From Chloroflexota bacterium (GTDB taxonomy: Bacteria; Chloroflexota; Anaerolineae; Aggregatilineales; Phototrophicaceae), in NCBI GenBank assembly GCA_026707745.1, contig JAPOWG010000003.1:47274-111273 (forward strand): a DNA stretch of 64,000 nucleotides. Direction: 5' to 3'. The first letter of the stretch is position 1, and the number at the start of each line of letters is the position of its first letter. A program made the translations under genes and the position numbers. The notes under the pieces were generated by a model. It saw nothing but the letters and a program-made list of their open reading frames with translations, did no database searches and had not been told where the DNA came from. This document shows positions 55,022-63,039 of this stretch, piece by piece.

Positions 55022-56017
55022 TCAACGTTCCCACGAGCCGGCCCAGCGCCGGCCAACAGCCAGAAAAATAGAAGCGAAGATGATAACCAGAATCAATAAA
55101 ATATAGGCAATGGCGCTGGCATAGCCATAGTTTCCGTTACTCAGCGCTTGCTCGAATATGTACAAGGTCAATGATTCGGTAGCCGAGCCTGGCCCACCAC
55201 CAGTCGTCACGACAATCACATCTATGATTTTGAAGATTTCCAGGCCGCGGATTAGTATCACTGTCATTGATATCGGGAATAGAATCGGCAAAGTGATGCG
55301 CCAGAAGATTTGCAGGACATTCGCGCCATCAACCCGCGCGGCTTCGTAGATATCCTCGGGGATGGATTGCATTCCCGCCAACAGAATCAGGGTCATGAAA
55401 GGAATCCACTGCCAGGCGTCAATCAGCAGGATCGCGACCGGCGCCCAGCCGATGTCCGTGAACCAGGGTACCGATAACGTCTGTTCCAATTGCAATGTCT
55501 TGGAGAGTTGTCGCAGAAAATGCGCCAGCGGCGAGCGCAGCGCGTTGGAATCGAAGAACATGCGTCCGGTATAGGCCGCCGCTACCGGCGTGATCATCAT
55601 CGGCATCAGGAAGATCACCCGCACCAGGTTGCGTCCTCGGAATGGCTGGTTGAGTACGGTCGCCAGGCCTATACCAATTACGTACTGAATAGTTACGCCG
55701 AAGAAGACGTAGATCATGGTATTGCGAACGGTACTGTGCAGGCGGGTATCGCCGATCAATCGCTGGTAATTCCGCCCGGTCAACTCGAAGCCCATGCCCA
55801 AAAAGCCCACGCCTTCGGTGATGCCCTCGGCTTCCGCCTGACGGGCGATGGTCGATCCGCCACGCTGCATATCAGTGAAACTGATGCCGAGTGACCAGAT
55901 CAGCGGAAACACGGATAAGGCAAAGAGGATGACCACAGCCGGGCTGAGGAAGACCCGCTTCATGAGCCTGTCTTCGCGCAGGGTGCTTATGCTGCCGGTA
56001 ATCGTGTTGGATACCAC
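55022..56017 (-). CDS. Sugar ABC transporter permease, MalF type
   Basis: A 331-residue inner-membrane permease. The frame begins with GTG at 56017; ATG at 55963 ([11 protein letters not shown]) is an alternative that would remove 18 cytoplasmic residues. The periplasmic loop is long, and the EAA loop is [25 protein letters not shown]. It pairs with the MalG-type protein. There is no ATPase gene in this cassette, as in the one at 34854. Confidence 0.88.
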   Translation of the reverse strand: MVSNTITGSISTLREDRLMKRVFLSPAVVILFALSVFPLIWSLGISFTDMQRGGSTIARQAEAEGITEGVGFLGMGFELTGRNYQRLIGDTRLHSTVRNTMIYVFFGVTIQYVIGIGLATVLNQPFRGRNLVRVIFLMPMMITPVAAAYTGRMFFDSNALRSPLAHFLRQLSKTLQLEQTLSVPWFTDIGWAPVAILLIDAWQWIPFMTLILLAGMQSIPEDIYEAARVDGANVLQIFWRITLPILFPISMTVILIRGLEIFKIIDVIVVTTGGGPGSATESLTLYIFEQALSNGNYGYASAIAYILLILVIIFASIFLAVGRRWAGSWER

Positions 56018-56034
56018 AGTTTCGTATTTTCTTA

Positions 56035-56220
56035 CTAATAGGAGGATCCGCCGAGTTGCCGCTCGATAGACTCGAATAAGCGAAGCACTCTATCTAGCTT
56101 GTCATTCACTTTGTCTAACTTACTACCCACATTATCGCCATATCGACTGCTACAAAGCTTATCGCTAATCTCTTCAAACTTGCGGACAACATCATCAAAA
56201 TCGTTGATCGCTATGTCGGT
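56035..56220 (-). pseudogene. Possible remnant of a coiled-coil protein gene
   Basis: On the minus strand, 61 sense codons run from just after a stop at 56221-56223 to TAG at 56035-56037. The translation has clear heptad spacing ([36 protein letters not shown]) and good codon-like composition, but there is no ATG or good alternative start at its beginning. It looks like the 3' end of a gene cut off by the adjacent repeat element; a short protein starting at an internal GTG is also possible. Confidence 0.3.
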
Positions 56221-56291
56221 TCACCCTACGTCGGAAGATACTAAAATGACTAGCCCTCCATCCTCCGGCTCCTTCCCCGCGAAATCTGTAG

Positions 56292-56311
56292 GGGCGAGCC
56301 TTGGCTCGCCC
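56292..56311. repeat. GGGCGAGCC/GGCTCGCCC palindrome
   Basis: A perfect 9-bp stem with a TT centre, preceded by TGTAG. Same type as the element at 36362. Confidence 0.7.
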
Positions 56312-56342
56312 ACGTATTACAGATTCATTGCCATACTGTCCG

Positions 56343-56367
56343 CCCCTCCCTCTTGATCGGGGAGGGG
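56343..56367. repeat. CCCCTCCC/GGGGAGGGG hairpin
   Basis: CCCCTCCC (56343-56350) with GGGGAGGGG (56359-56367), then a G-rich tail. It lies 23 bp beyond the binding-protein stop on the minus strand and may act as a 3' mRNA hairpin. Confidence 0.65.
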
Positions 56368-56390
56368 TTTGGGGTGAAGGTGAAAAGCGC

Positions 56391-57860
56391 CTACATATCG
56401 CCCATGTAGCCGACGGCTGCCCGGTATTGCTCCGCTTGCGCGTCGCGCCCGAGACGGTCCGTGATGGCATTCCACAATTCAGCCACGTTATCCAGCGCTT
56501 CTTGCGCGCTGATCTCGCCCGCGAGCGCCCGCGCTATCTCCGCGTCCAGCGTCGACAGATACTCTGCCGAACCGGTGATGCGAATATCCAATACGGCGTT
56601 CGGGTGGTTGATCGTATTCTGAATCGCGTCCAGGTAATCGGCCGCGCTCTCTTCATCAAAGCCGGCCGCGACCCAGGGCGCGATATCCGCCAATTGGCTG
56701 AAGCGGCTGGGATTGATGCCCGTGCCGCCGGTGACTGCCAGTTCGTTTACCACATCCTTGCTCGCCAGGAAAGAAGCGAAATCGAGCGCTGCTTCGGTGA
56801 CATCGCTGTCGGACGCGATCGAGATAATCCAACCGCCGAAGGCGATAAAGGGCGCCGGATTCTCTTCCATCACCCATTCTCCGGCTTCATAGTCCCAGTA
56901 GGAATCACCGCCGGGCAGTACGCCAAAGCCAACCGCGCCTTTGACCAGCGAGACATTTTCGTCAACCGAGATCGTGCCGACATCGCCCCAGTCGAGGTTC
57001 AATACGGCCGTGCCAGTCGCCATCAAGGTGCGCGTATCGGCCACATCGTAGTTGATCATTTCCGGATCGCCTACGTTGCGGATATCAATGTACTCCTCAA
57101 GCGCGCGGACCCAACCCGGATTGTTGACTTGCGGGGTCATGTCATCGCAGCTGAAGAAGAAGCAGGGGTTGCCAGGCACCTTGCCATAACCCGCGGCGCG
57201 GGACAGGTAAACCCAGTACGATTGCGCGTTGCGGCGCTGCGCTTCCAAAGCGCCGTAGATCGACGCCATCGAGCCGGCTGTATCCACTTCCATGCCATTG
57301 AAGAACTCGGCGATATCGCGGTATTGCGTCCAGGTGGTCGGCTCGCCCAGGGCATAACCATAGGCCGCCTCGAAGTCCGCCGCGTACATCTCGTTGTCGA
57401 CCAGGTCCTTGCGGTAATAGAGCATGTGCGCGTCGCCATCGTAGGGCAGGGCGTAGGGCACGCCGCCCCAGGTCGTAATGCGGTCGGCATAAAGCGGAAT
57501 CACATCGTCGGATTCGATGGCGTCCAGCGTTTCCTGCGGGATCTCCATCACATAACCCGGCGCCATGATGTCCCCCGCCCAGTCGGCGGCGTAAATCAGC
57601 ACATCATAATCGCCCGAGCCCGTCGAAAGCGCGGTGACGATCTTTTCGAATAGCTCGCCAAATGCGAAAGTCTGCAACTCGATGTTTCCGCCAGTTGCCT
57701 CCTCCCAGATCGGTCCCTTGTCGAGGACGGGACCACCGATGGCTGACCCCGTCTGCGTTACCACGACGACAGTCTGCCCGGAGAAATCTTGCGCGCTTGC
57801 CCCAGCTGCCATGACCGCTGTCAGCAGACCAAGCAATATCAGTAGAGAAAGTTTACGCAT
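56391..57860 (-). CDS. Sugar-type ABC transporter substrate-binding protein
   Basis: A 489-residue extracytoplasmic binding protein. The start at 57860 (MRKLSLLILLG) has a GGAG site; the frame is open to 57881. Signal peptide 1-24 ends GASA before QDF, with no lipobox. GGNIELQTFAFGELFEKI, YDVLIYAADWAGDIM, LPYDGDAHMLYYRKDLVD and GGWIISIASDSD are typical of the extracellular sugar-binding family. First gene of the minus-strand cassette; divergent from the FGGY kinase. Confidence 0.9.
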   Translation of the reverse strand: MRKLSLLILLGLLTAVMAAGASAQDFSGQTVVVVTQTGSAIGGPVLDKGPIWEEATGGNIELQTFAFGELFEKIVTALSTGSGDYDVLIYAADWAGDIMAPGYVMEIPQETLDAIESDDVIPLYADRITTWGGVPYALPYDGDAHMLYYRKDLVDNEMYAADFEAAYGYALGEPTTWTQYRDIAEFFNGMEVDTAGSMASIYGALEAQRRNAQSYWVYLSRAAGYGKVPGNPCFFFSCDDMTPQVNNPGWVRALEEYIDIRNVGDPEMINYDVADTRTLMATGTAVLNLDWGDVGTISVDENVSLVKGAVGFGVLPGGDSYWDYEAGEWVMEENPAPFIAFGGWIISIASDSDVTEAALDFASFLASKDVVNELAVTGGTGINPSRFSQLADIAPWVAAGFDEESAADYLDAIQNTINHPNAVLDIRITGSAEYLSTLDAEIARALAGEISAQEALDNVAELWNAITDRLGRDAQAEQYRAAVGYMGDM

Positions 57861-58042
57861 GGCTATACTCCATAGCTGCATTTGAATAAGATACTGAACC
57901 TTCAGATTCAGGCGGCAACCGCCGCCAGGGGGGAATATCCCCGCCCCATTTTATCGGCAAAAGAAGCGATCTAACAGCCTGCTTGTATTCAGCTGACGAA
58001 TTCTGTATGCTTGTCCCATTTCCAGGGCAGGAACGGCCGCCT

Positions 58043-59569
58043 ATGCCAAATTATGTCATCGCGCACGATCTGGGTACTACCGGCAACAAAGCAACCCTCT
58101 ACGACCGTGAGGGTAAACTGGTCGGCGCCTCATTCCATGCCTATGATACCGAATACGCCCACACCGGCTGGGCGGAACAAAACCCGGCAGATTGGTGGGA
58201 TGCTGTCTGTCAATCGACGCGCCGCCTCCTGAGCGAGACAGGCGTCAGGAAAAACGATATCGCCTGCATCACCTTTAGCGGGCAGATGATGGGCGCGGTT
58301 CCGCTTGATAAAAACGCGCGTCCCCTGCGCAACGCCATTATCTGGGCCGATCATCGCGCGCTCGATCAAGAACGCTGGATCGGCGAGCGGGTTTCTTTCG
58401 AGGATCTGTACCAAATCACAGGCCACCGTCTCAGTTCCTCATACTCGCTGGCAAAGATCCTTTGGATTCGCGATCATCAGCCGGACATTTTCAAAGCGAC
58501 TCACAAGTTCGTTCATGCCAAGGACGCGATCGCCGCGCGGCTTACGGGCAGATTCATGACCGATCCCTCAGACGCGTCGAGCATGAATCTCTACGATCTG
58601 AACAGCGGCGTTTGGTCCGCGATGATACTGGACGCTGTCGATCTGCCGGTTGATGTCTTGCCGGAAATACAGCGGTCGATTGATGTCGTCGGCGAGGTCC
58701 GCGCCGAGATTGCTGAAGATATCGGCGTGGCTGCGGGAACGCCGGTCGTCATCGGTGGCGGCGATGGCGCCTGCGCGGCCGCCGGCGCCGGTGTCATTGA
58801 GGAAGGCTCGGCTTACAATTACGTCGGCTCGTCATCGTGGATCGCCATCTCCACGGCAAGTCCAGTCTACGATCCCGACTATCGTACCTTCACCTTCGCG
58901 CATGTGATCCCCGATATGTTCATGCCGACAGGCACCATGCAAGCGGCCGGCGCATCGTATCAGTGGACGCGCGATCAGCTTTCGCTCTTCGAGAAGGAAA
59001 CCGCCCAACGGCTGGGCATCAGCCCTTACGAGCTTATCAATCTGGAGGTTGCGCAAGTCACTCCTGGCGCAGATGGACTGTTCTTCCTGCCATATCTCAT
59101 GGGCGAACGCAGTCCGCGCTGGAACCCCCATGCCCGCGGAGCGTTTATAGGTTTGACGATCCGCCATACCCGGGCGCATATGTATCGCGCGGTCCTGGAG
59201 GGCGTGACCATGAACCTGCGAGTCATCCTCGATGCCTTTCGTGATCAGGGTACACAGATTGAGGCCATGCGGCTGATCGGGGGCGGCGCCAGCGGACGCA
59301 TCTGGAATCAGATCATGGCGGATGTATACGGTATGCCTGTGCAACGCCTGGCGATATTGGAAGAAGCGACCTCGATGGGGGCGGCCTTGGTCGGCGGCGT
59401 CGGCGTCGGCTTGTACCCGGACTTTTCCATAATCGAGACCATGAATGACGTCGCCGTCACAGTCATGCCTGACAGGAGAGCGCAAGCGATCTACGACAAT
59501 ATGCTGCCGGTCTTCAACCAGCTTTACGATGCCCTGGCGCCGGCCTATGAAGAGATTGCCGCGCTGTGA
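58043..59569 (+). CDS. FGGY family carbohydrate kinase (xylulokinase-like)
   Basis: A 508-residue kinase. The start at 58043 has GGCAGGAA upstream; the ATG at 57983 is too far. The N-terminal phosphate loop is HDLGTTGNKATLYD. FSGQMMGAVPLD and AIIWADHRA are the substrate region of the xylulokinase/L-ribulokinase group, GGGDGACAAAGAG is in the hinge, and GGGASGRIWNQIMADVYGMPV is the C-terminal signature. It likely phosphorylates a ketopentose or polyol brought in by the neighbouring transporter. Confidence 0.9.
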   Translation: MPNYVIAHDLGTTGNKATLYDREGKLVGASFHAYDTEYAHTGWAEQNPADWWDAVCQSTRRLLSETGVRKNDIACITFSGQMMGAVPLDKNARPLRNAIIWADHRALDQERWIGERVSFEDLYQITGHRLSSSYSLAKILWIRDHQPDIFKATHKFVHAKDAIAARLTGRFMTDPSDASSMNLYDLNSGVWSAMILDAVDLPVDVLPEIQRSIDVVGEVRAEIAEDIGVAAGTPVVIGGGDGACAAAGAGVIEEGSAYNYVGSSSWIAISTASPVYDPDYRTFTFAHVIPDMFMPTGTMQAAGASYQWTRDQLSLFEKETAQRLGISPYELINLEVAQVTPGADGLFFLPYLMGERSPRWNPHARGAFIGLTIRHTRAHMYRAVLEGVTMNLRVILDAFRDQGTQIEAMRLIGGGASGRIWNQIMADVYGMPVQRLAILEEATSMGAALVGGVGVGLYPDFSIIETMNDVAVTVMPDRRAQAIYDNMLPVFNQLYDALAPAYEEIAAL

Positions 59570-59581
59570 ACCCACCTACAC

Positions 59582-60541
59582 ATGATCAGAGCGATGCAAA
59601 CTGAGACCTTCATATTTGTCGGTGTCAGCACCGGGCAGTCTTCAATCATGAAGATCTTTCCGCAGTGGGCGAGAATCCTCGGGCTGAAGGCCAAACTACT
59701 GGGATGCGATATACCCTTGAACGCCCCGCCAGCCAACTATTTCCACATCATGAAGAACATCCGGGACGATCCCTCTGTGCGAGGCGCTCTCGTGACGGCG
59801 CATAAAATTGACCTGTTGGGTGCCTGTCGGGACATGTTTGACTTCCTCGATCCCCATGCCCGGATTTGCGACGAGGTATCCTGTATCACAAAAGTCGACG
59901 GCCTTCTGCATGGATTCGCCAAAGATACGATCTCGTCCGGTGTGGCTCTGGATCATTTTCTGCCCCCGGAACATTGGGAAGGCGGTCGGCGCGATGTGCT
60001 GTGCCTGGGAGCGGGGGGCGCCGCCACCGCGATAAGCGTTTGCATGGCCGAACGTTCGCGCATTGCCGCGCATCCGCGACGATTCCTGCTCGTTGACATT
60101 GTTCCGGGGCGGCTGGACGCTATTCGTCGCATCCACGATAAGCTGGATACGGCGATTCAATTCGACTATTATCTGCACAGCGACGCTGTCGAGAACGACA
60201 TTATGTTGAGCGAACTGCCAGCGGGATCGCTAGTGATCAACACCACAGGCATGGGTAAGGACCGCCCGGGCTCGCCGATCACTGATGCGGCGCGCTTCCC
60301 GCAAGGCGGCTTGGTCTGGGAGTTGAATTACCGCGGTTCGCGTCAATTCATGAGGCAAGCCCAGGCGCAAGCTGCGGAGCGGAATCTGACGATTGAAGAC
60401 GGCTGGAATTACTTCTTGCATGGCTGGACGAGGGCAATCGCCGAAGTATTTGAGATAGAAGTAACCGACGGGATCTTTGAGAAACTGGCTGAAGTTGCTG
60501 CGAGATATCACCCGGCGCACCATGGGCAGGAGAAGATATGA
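59582..60541 (+). CDS. Shikimate/quinate dehydrogenase family protein
   Basis: A 319-residue NAD(P)-dependent oxidoreductase. STGQSS near residue 16, the catalytic lysine K75 (VTAHKIDLL), D97 and the dinucleotide loop LGAGGAATAI near residue 141 define the AroE/YdiB family. SWELNYRGS-like VWELNYRGS and EDGWNYFLHGW follow. It is an operon member between a sugar kinase and glucose-6-phosphate isomerase, and no other shikimate gene is present, so a sugar- or cyclitol-derived substrate is more likely than shikimate (inference). ATG at 59594 is an alternative start. The stop overlaps the next ATG. Confidence 0.8.
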   Translation: MIRAMQTETFIFVGVSTGQSSIMKIFPQWARILGLKAKLLGCDIPLNAPPANYFHIMKNIRDDPSVRGALVTAHKIDLLGACRDMFDFLDPHARICDEVSCITKVDGLLHGFAKDTISSGVALDHFLPPEHWEGGRRDVLCLGAGGAATAISVCMAERSRIAAHPRRFLLVDIVPGRLDAIRRIHDKLDTAIQFDYYLHSDAVENDIMLSELPAGSLVINTTGMGKDRPGSPITDAARFPQGGLVWELNYRGSRQFMRQAQAQAAERNLTIEDGWNYFLHGWTRAIAEVFEIEVTDGIFEKLAEVAARYHPAHHGQEKI

Positions 60542-61113
60542 ACTTGATCGAGCCTTTCAAAACCGAAATTGACTTTGCGACTGGCATATTGTCCCCAAAG
60601 CGCAACATCATGCGTCGCAGGCTTAGCGACATGCACCTGATGTACGCGGACAGAAATGAAGCGGCGCGAATCTTGTCGGAAGAAGGCGACCGCCTGATCT
60701 ACGAAGTGCAAGGCATCGAACTGCCGGAAGAAGAAGGACAGATCCCGCATTGTACGACGCGTATTCTGCCCGGGCGCATCGGCGATGAGTATCACATGAC
60801 CAAGGGGCACTATCACGCGCGGCGCGAACAGGGCGAGGTCTATTTTGGTTTGTCCGGGCGCGGTTACCTGCTGCTGCAAACGGATGACGGCGAGACCAGC
60901 GAGATCGAGATGGTCGCCGGCAGCGCGGCCTATGTGCCGCCCTACTGGGCGCACCGCACGGTCAACATCGGCGACGAGGACTTTGTCTTCTTCTCGGTCT
61001 GGGAAGCGCGCGCCGGCCATGATTATGGCACGATCGAGCGCGACGGCTTCCAAGTGCTGGTTGTCATGCGTGATGGTCAGCCGACCGTGGTTGACAATCC
61101 GCAGTATGGCTGA
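60538..61113 (+). CDS. Cupin-type glucose-6-phosphate isomerase
   Basis: A 191-residue protein of the archaeal-type, metal-dependent phosphoglucose isomerase family. The cupin metal ligands fit exactly: H91 and H93 (GHYHARR), E100 (GEVYFGLSG) and H139 (YWAHRTVN). It interconverts glucose-6-phosphate and fructose-6-phosphate, which links it to the hexulose-phosphate pair upstream. It overlaps the dehydrogenase gene by 4 bp. Confidence 0.9.
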   Translation: MNLIEPFKTEIDFATGILSPKRNIMRRRLSDMHLMYADRNEAARILSEEGDRLIYEVQGIELPEEEGQIPHCTTRILPGRIGDEYHMTKGHYHARREQGEVYFGLSGRGYLLLQTDDGETSEIEMVAGSAAYVPPYWAHRTVNIGDEDFVFFSVWEARAGHDYGTIERDGFQVLVVMRDGQPTVVDNPQYG

Positions 61114-61122
61114 CACGCCAGA

Positions 61123-62847
61123 TTAGCGGCGATCAAAAAAGACAGGTTGGCCCCATTCCACCTCGGCAATGGGATTGTCAAGATGCTCGCGCAGGTCGAC
61201 AGAATAATATGGCTCGTCATTAGAAAAGCTCAACGCAATCTTGAATTCGTCAATTGCCATTGCCGGTCGCTTGTAAGTGCTGTCAAAATCGAAGGCGATG
61301 ATTTGCCCTGGCCATGTGGCGACATCAATGGATGGGCTGTCTTCCATGGAGATGTACCAGGGGAAGACCTTCACCGCCCGATCGGATACCAGCCCAATCC
61401 AGCCCGGCTGGTATTCGAAGAATTCAATGAGATTGCTAAACTGGATATTCACCGGGCATTGCGACAAGGGGACATCGCACGTTCGCCTAGCAAGACGTGA
61501 CCCAAAGGGACGCGGAAATCCTTCTTCATGTACTCTGACGGTACCCTTTGGGAAACTCCGCTTGACGAAGATCAGTTTGCGTTCGTCCGGTGTCGAGATG
61601 GCCTGCTCATATTCTTCGCCGCTTGCTATATCGAGCAAGTTCCAAGACTCGCCCTTGCTGTAGCGCACATATCGCCCGCTTCTAGACAAGTCAAGCAGTT
61701 CTACGCTAGCATCACCGTGCGCCACCATATGCGGAGTCGCCTTTTCGAAGATGTCCCAATGCCAAATGCCGCGGGAATCCTGATATGCGATGGTTGTGCT
61801 GTCGGCGCTCCATGCCATCGGCGCTTTTTGTGCCGTGCTGAGCCAATCTGTATCGTGGCGGGCGACTTCGGTCATCGTCAGATCCCGCCCATAACCGACT
61901 GCGGCGCCGGATATAGAAGTCGAACCAAAAACGTAAACTACTAACCGCGAATCTTCCTGTACCGCAACATAGTTGCTATCAGGTGAAAACTGACCGTAGT
62001 TTCCCGTTTGCGGTTCTAACCAGCCCTGGGATGTAAACCGCCCGCCCGAAGCAAAGCGCCCGCCAACTGTGGCGATGCTCCCAAGCGCGTGCGCAAAAGG
62101 ATCGTAAGTCTTCTTTGCCAGCGCCAGATACTGAAATCCTAATTCGCCGTTATCAAGGCGGAACATGACATGGCTGCCGTCATTAGAGATGGCTACAGGC
62201 CATTTGTCCGGATCGAGCCAACTCACCGAATAATCTGGATTGAGGCGATAACGATTCCCCGACTTGGTTGTGATGTTCAGAAAACGCATCAACGGATAGG
62301 GATTATCGTGAGGCTCAATAATCTCGCTTCGCCCACTCAACTTCAGCAAATGCGATTCAAACTCGTCAATGGCCAGCGTGAGGAATCCTCCATAGTCACC
62401 GGCATTTTTACTATAGAATTCGACCTCGCCGGCATTCGCGAAATAGTGGCCACTGCCCGGACCCGGGGACACACCATAATCGCCGTAGCTGCCATCACCA
62501 TGAGCGTACAATCCAAAATAGCCATAGCTCCCAGGCTGCCATATGTAACCGCCCCCGCCATATAAGCATCCTGTATCGTACTTTCGGATGGGCCCTGCCG
62601 ACTGAAGCGCTGGTGGAAATTGCATGACCAGCAGATATTCTCCGCCAGCGCCATTGAAATAGCGATCGACCTTTAGAATCGCGTTGTAGCCGGTGTCATC
62701 GATTTCGAGCACGGTCGCTGATACGAAGTATTCGCTGGTAGCATATTCGATAGAAGTGGGCTCGATAACACCACCACAGGCTTCAATGGACGACGGCAAT
62801 GACAGAACTGATGCGATAATAACGACAAGCACAGAAAGAACTTTCAC
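61123..62847 (-). CDS. Secreted beta-propeller-like protein of unknown function
   Basis: About 574 residues. The start GTG at 62847 is chosen because GGAGG lies six bases upstream; ATG codons at 62859 and 62901 are in frame but that site would then be inside the gene. The N-terminus is a signal peptide (KVLSVLVVIIASVLSL) ending near EACGG. A first domain has a glycine/tyrosine-rich stretch (residues about 95-140). The rest has WD/TolB-like blades: WPVAISNDGSHVMF, GQFSPDSNYVAV, PMAWSADSTTIAYQD, LLDLSRSGRYVRYS. The DNA appears A+T-richer than its neighbours. No specific family or function recognised. It is convergent with the isomerase gene. Confidence 0.7.
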   Translation of the reverse strand: MKVLSVLVVIIASVLSLPSSIEACGGVIEPTSIEYATSEYFVSATVLEIDDTGYNAILKVDRYFNGAGGEYLLVMQFPPALQSAGPIRKYDTGCLYGGGGYIWQPGSYGYFGLYAHGDGSYGDYGVSPGPGSGHYFANAGEVEFYSKNAGDYGGFLTLAIDEFESHLLKLSGRSEIIEPHDNPYPLMRFLNITTKSGNRYRLNPDYSVSWLDPDKWPVAISNDGSHVMFRLDNGELGFQYLALAKKTYDPFAHALGSIATVGGRFASGGRFTSQGWLEPQTGNYGQFSPDSNYVAVQEDSRLVVYVFGSTSISGAAVGYGRDLTMTEVARHDTDWLSTAQKAPMAWSADSTTIAYQDSRGIWHWDIFEKATPHMVAHGDASVELLDLSRSGRYVRYSKGESWNLLDIASGEEYEQAISTPDERKLIFVKRSFPKGTVRVHEEGFPRPFGSRLARRTCDVPLSQCPVNIQFSNLIEFFEYQPGWIGLVSDRAVKVFPWYISMEDSPSIDVATWPGQIIAFDFDSTYKRPAMAIDEFKIALSFSNDEPYYSVDLREHLDNPIAEVEWGQPVFFDRR

Positions 62848-62921
62848 CTTTGCCTCCATTCTTCGATTTTCCATATCATAATTGGTCCTGCTATCGTCCA
62901 CCTGACATCAATACCGACGGT

Positions 62922-62952
62922 TTGCCGACGTTTCGGTGCGTCTTGTCGGCAA
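62922..62952. promoter_or_regulatory. Inverted repeat upstream of the last sulfatase
   Basis: TTGCCGAC (62922-62929) and GTCGGCAA (62945-62952), 15 bp apart, in the divergent gap between the propeller gene and the sulfatase. It could be an operator for either gene. Confidence 0.35.
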
Positions 62953-63039
62953 GGTACTGGGCTCCCGCGACTTACCCTTTGCCCTGAAGCGACATTCGCG
63001 TTAACCTCGTAGCGTTACCTCGACACCCAGGAAGGGACC

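Larger units (their letters stand above)
56018..56390. other. Intergenic region of 373 bp between binding protein and permease
   Basis: The half nearest the binding-protein gene is filled with two palindromic repeats. The half next to the permease is A+T-richer and keeps an open minus-strand frame without a start codon, described separately. Confidence 0.6.

Noticed and set aside
56099..56356. Plus-strand open frame of 85 codons in the spacer before the sugar-binding protein
   Set aside because: Ser/Leu-rich, runs through palindromic repeats and has no ribosome site; the opposite strand has a more protein-like frame.
56301..57653. Plus-strand open frame of 450 codons opposite the sugar-binding protein
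   Set aside because: Its composition (His/Arg/Val-rich, no motif) is that of a reverse-strand shadow; the minus strand has a signal peptide and family motifs.
59582..60541. Assignment as aroE of the shikimate pathway
   Set aside because: The family motifs fit, but there are no other shikimate genes and the operon is for sugar phosphates, so only the family name is given.
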